NCBI GenBank assembly: GCA_036704825.1
Contig: JAUBSN010000005.1
Span: forward strand, 62,001-126,000
DNA: 64,000 nt
Direction of reading: 5' to 3'
DNA from: Microcoleus sp036704825
GTDB taxonomy: Bacteria > Cyanobacteriota > Cyanobacteriia > Cyanobacteriales > Microcoleaceae
Numbering within the stretch: position 1 is the first letter of the stretch; the number at the start of each line of letters is the position of its first letter. Below the pieces are notes generated by a model that saw nothing but the letters and a program-made list of their open reading frames with translations, was not told the DNA's origin and did not search any database. Below, in pieces: positions 62,802-64,000 of the stretch. The position numbers and the translations under genes were made by a program.

Positions 62802-62954
62802 AGAGTTCCTATAATTACTAATTTTTAATTTCCTCACAGCCTTAAACAGGAATTACCCCCGTGAAAATTTACTCAAAAAGCCTGTAAGCCTTATTAAAAG
62901 CTAGCCCTGAATAGTCTGTATGATTCAGGAATTTATTTGATAAAGCAGTTAAAA

Positions 62955-62994
62955 ATTAAAGTCCTTACTGCCAAAAAACAGCAAGGACTTTAAT
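62955..62994. terminator. Hairpin terminator between exbD and hemL
   Basis: ATTAAAGTCCTTACTG and CAGCAAGGACTTTAAT form a 16-bp stem with one mismatch and an A-rich loop, followed on the plus strand by TTATTTATT. It lies 153 bases after exbD and before the end of convergent hemL, and can serve both directions. Confidence 0.65.
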
Positions 62995-63007
62995 TATTTA
63001 TTCCTGA

Positions 63008-63033
63008 GTAGTAAGGACGAATGTCCTTACTAC
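63008..63033. terminator. Second hairpin next to the hemL stop
   Basis: GTAGTAAGGAC-GAAT-GTCCTTACTAC is a perfect 11-bp stem with a 4-base loop, six bases beyond the hemL stop codon. The stem repeats the AAGGAC words of the neighbouring hairpin, so the two are related repeats. It probably ends hemL transcription. Confidence 0.6.
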
Positions 63034-63038
63034 ACACG

Positions 63039-64000
63039 TTAAATACTTGCCATCACTTCACGCGCGGCAGCCAAAGTTCTATCGACATCTTCCTCAGTAT
63101 GAGCCAAAGAAGTAAATCCCGCCTCAAACTGCGAAGGAGCAAGATAAATTCCGTGCTCCAACATTCCCCGGTGAAAGCGGCTGAACTTCGTCAAATCCGA
63201 CTTCTTCGCATCCTCGTAATTGTGAACCGGACCAGCCGCAAAAAACAAGCCAAACATCCCGCTAATTTGCCCGCCCCAAACCGCGTGTCCTGCTTCCTTC
63301 GCAATTGTTAGCAATCCGTCAGACAGTTTTTTGGTAATCTTATCCAACTGTTCGTAAGTGCCGGGTTTTTGCAGCAATTCCAAAGTCTTAATTCCAGCAG
63401 TCATCGCCAAAGGATTTCCCGAAAGCGTACCCGCTTGATACATCGGGCCTGCAGGAGCCACCATCCCCATAATATCCCGCCTTCCCCCGTAAGCTCCCAC
63501 CGGCAAACCGCCACCGATAACTTTACCCAAAGTAGTCAAATCCGGCGTGACACCGAATCTTTCCTGAGCTCCGCCGTAGGCGATGCGGAAACCGGTCATT
63601 ACTTCATCAAAAACTAACAAAGCACCGTTATCTTTAGTAATTTCCCGCAAACCTTCGAGAAAACCTGCATCCGGGGTAATAAAACCCGCATTCCCCACAA
63701 CTGGTTCGAGAATTACCCCTGCTATCTCGCCGGGATTTTCGGCAAATAAAGCTTTGACTGCTTCTAAGTCATTGTAGGGAGCGTTGAGGGTATTGGCAGT
63801 AGTGGCTTTCGGGACGCCCGGGGAGTCGGGAAGGCCCAGAGTTGCGACGCCCGAACCGGCTTTTACCAAGAACATATCGGCGTGCCCGTGATAGCAGCCT
63901 TCAAATTTAATCACTTTATCGCGTCCGGTGAAAGCTCGCATCAGCCGCAAAACGGCCATACAGGCTTCGGTGCCGGAGTTGACAAATCGCACCATTTCAA
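63039..64000 (-). CDS. hemL: Glutamate-1-semialdehyde 2,1-aminomutase, C-terminal part
   Basis: HemL converts glutamate-1-semialdehyde to 5-aminolevulinate, the precursor of heme and chlorophyll. About 320 residues are in the window; the N-terminal 110 or so lie beyond position 64000, since the frame is open to the window edge. Clear family features are VNSGTEACMAVLRLMRAFTG, CYHGHADMFLVKAGSG, DEVMTGFR, the PLP lysine in TLGKVIGGGLPVGAYGG, and the C-terminal SLAHTEEDVDRTL. It is much closer to housekeeping HemL than the related aminotransferase at 6228-7583. It is convergent with exbD and has no evident connection with the siderophore genes. Confidence 0.95.
   Translation of the reverse strand, partial: EMVRFVNSGTEACMAVLRLMRAFTGRDKVIKFEGCYHGHADMFLVKAGSGVATLGLPDSPGVPKATTANTLNAPYNDLEAVKALFAENPGEIAGVILEPVVGNAGFITPDAGFLEGLREITKDNGALLVFDEVMTGFRIAYGGAQERFGVTPDLTTLGKVIGGGLPVGAYGGRRDIMGMVAPAGPMYQAGTLSGNPLAMTAGIKTLELLQKPGTYEQLDKITKKLSDGLLTIAKEAGHAVWGGQISGMFGLFFAAGPVHNYEDAKKSDLTKFSRFHRGMLEHGIYLAPSQFEAGFTSLAHTEEDVDRTLAAAREVMASI

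Overview
The window is chromosomal DNA from a filamentous cyanobacterium, probably of the Oscillatoriales (a Microcoleus-like organism is my guess). The evidence is a beta-carboxysome ccm cluster, many GCGATCGC-type HIP1 octamers, heptanucleotide tandem repeats, a cyanobacterial-style TonB receptor with an N-terminal AMIN domain, and hemL. No rRNA, tRNA, CRISPR array or intact transposase was seen.

Region 1 (1-5945, plus strand) carries the carboxysome genes ccmL, ccmM (active-site gamma-carbonic anhydrase fold plus three Rubisco-small-subunit-like repeats), ccmN and ccmO, followed by an eight-repeat TPR protein.

Region 2 (6228-49153, minus strand, read right to left) is a roughly 43 kb non-ribosomal peptide operon of twelve genes. 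In order of transcription: FAAL-ACP-C-A-PCP-Cy-A-PCP; C-A-PCP-E; C-A-PCP-C-A-PCP; a PLP decarboxylase; a stand-alone C domain; a TauD-type hydroxylase; a degenerate-C/A(Asp)/PCP/E-like protein; a second stand-alone C domain; a diaminobutyrate aminotransferase; a C-fragment/A(Dab)/PCP/C/TauD protein; a degenerate-C/A(Asp)/PCP/reductase protein; and a GSAM-like aminotransferase. Binding-pocket codes read by hand give a colinear prediction: fatty acyl - X1 (Thr-like) - X2 (heterocyclised) - D-Ala or Gly - Thr - X5 - beta-OH-Asp - Dab - beta-OH-Asp, released reductively and possibly transaminated to an amine.

Region 3 (49154-55580) is a divergent regulatory region followed by plus-strand genes for a TonB-dependent receptor, a PepSY membrane protein and an MFS exporter. 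Region 4 (55815-62801) holds a secreted Ntn acylase, a MORN-repeat protein and divergent tonB versus exbB-exbD. Fur-box-like sequences lie in front of several of these genes. The window ends inside hemL (63039-64000).

Taken together, regions 2-4 encode synthesis, export, possible periplasmic deacylation, and TonB-driven uptake of a lipopeptide siderophore with two beta-hydroxyaspartates, of the general type known from cyanobacteria as cyanochelins. The most unusual part is the set of altered condensation-family domains around the two Asp modules and the Dab module: two non-catalytic interface-like domains, an epimerase with lost catalytic residues, a stand-alone C domain with HF instead of HH, and a C domain reduced to its C-terminal lobe.
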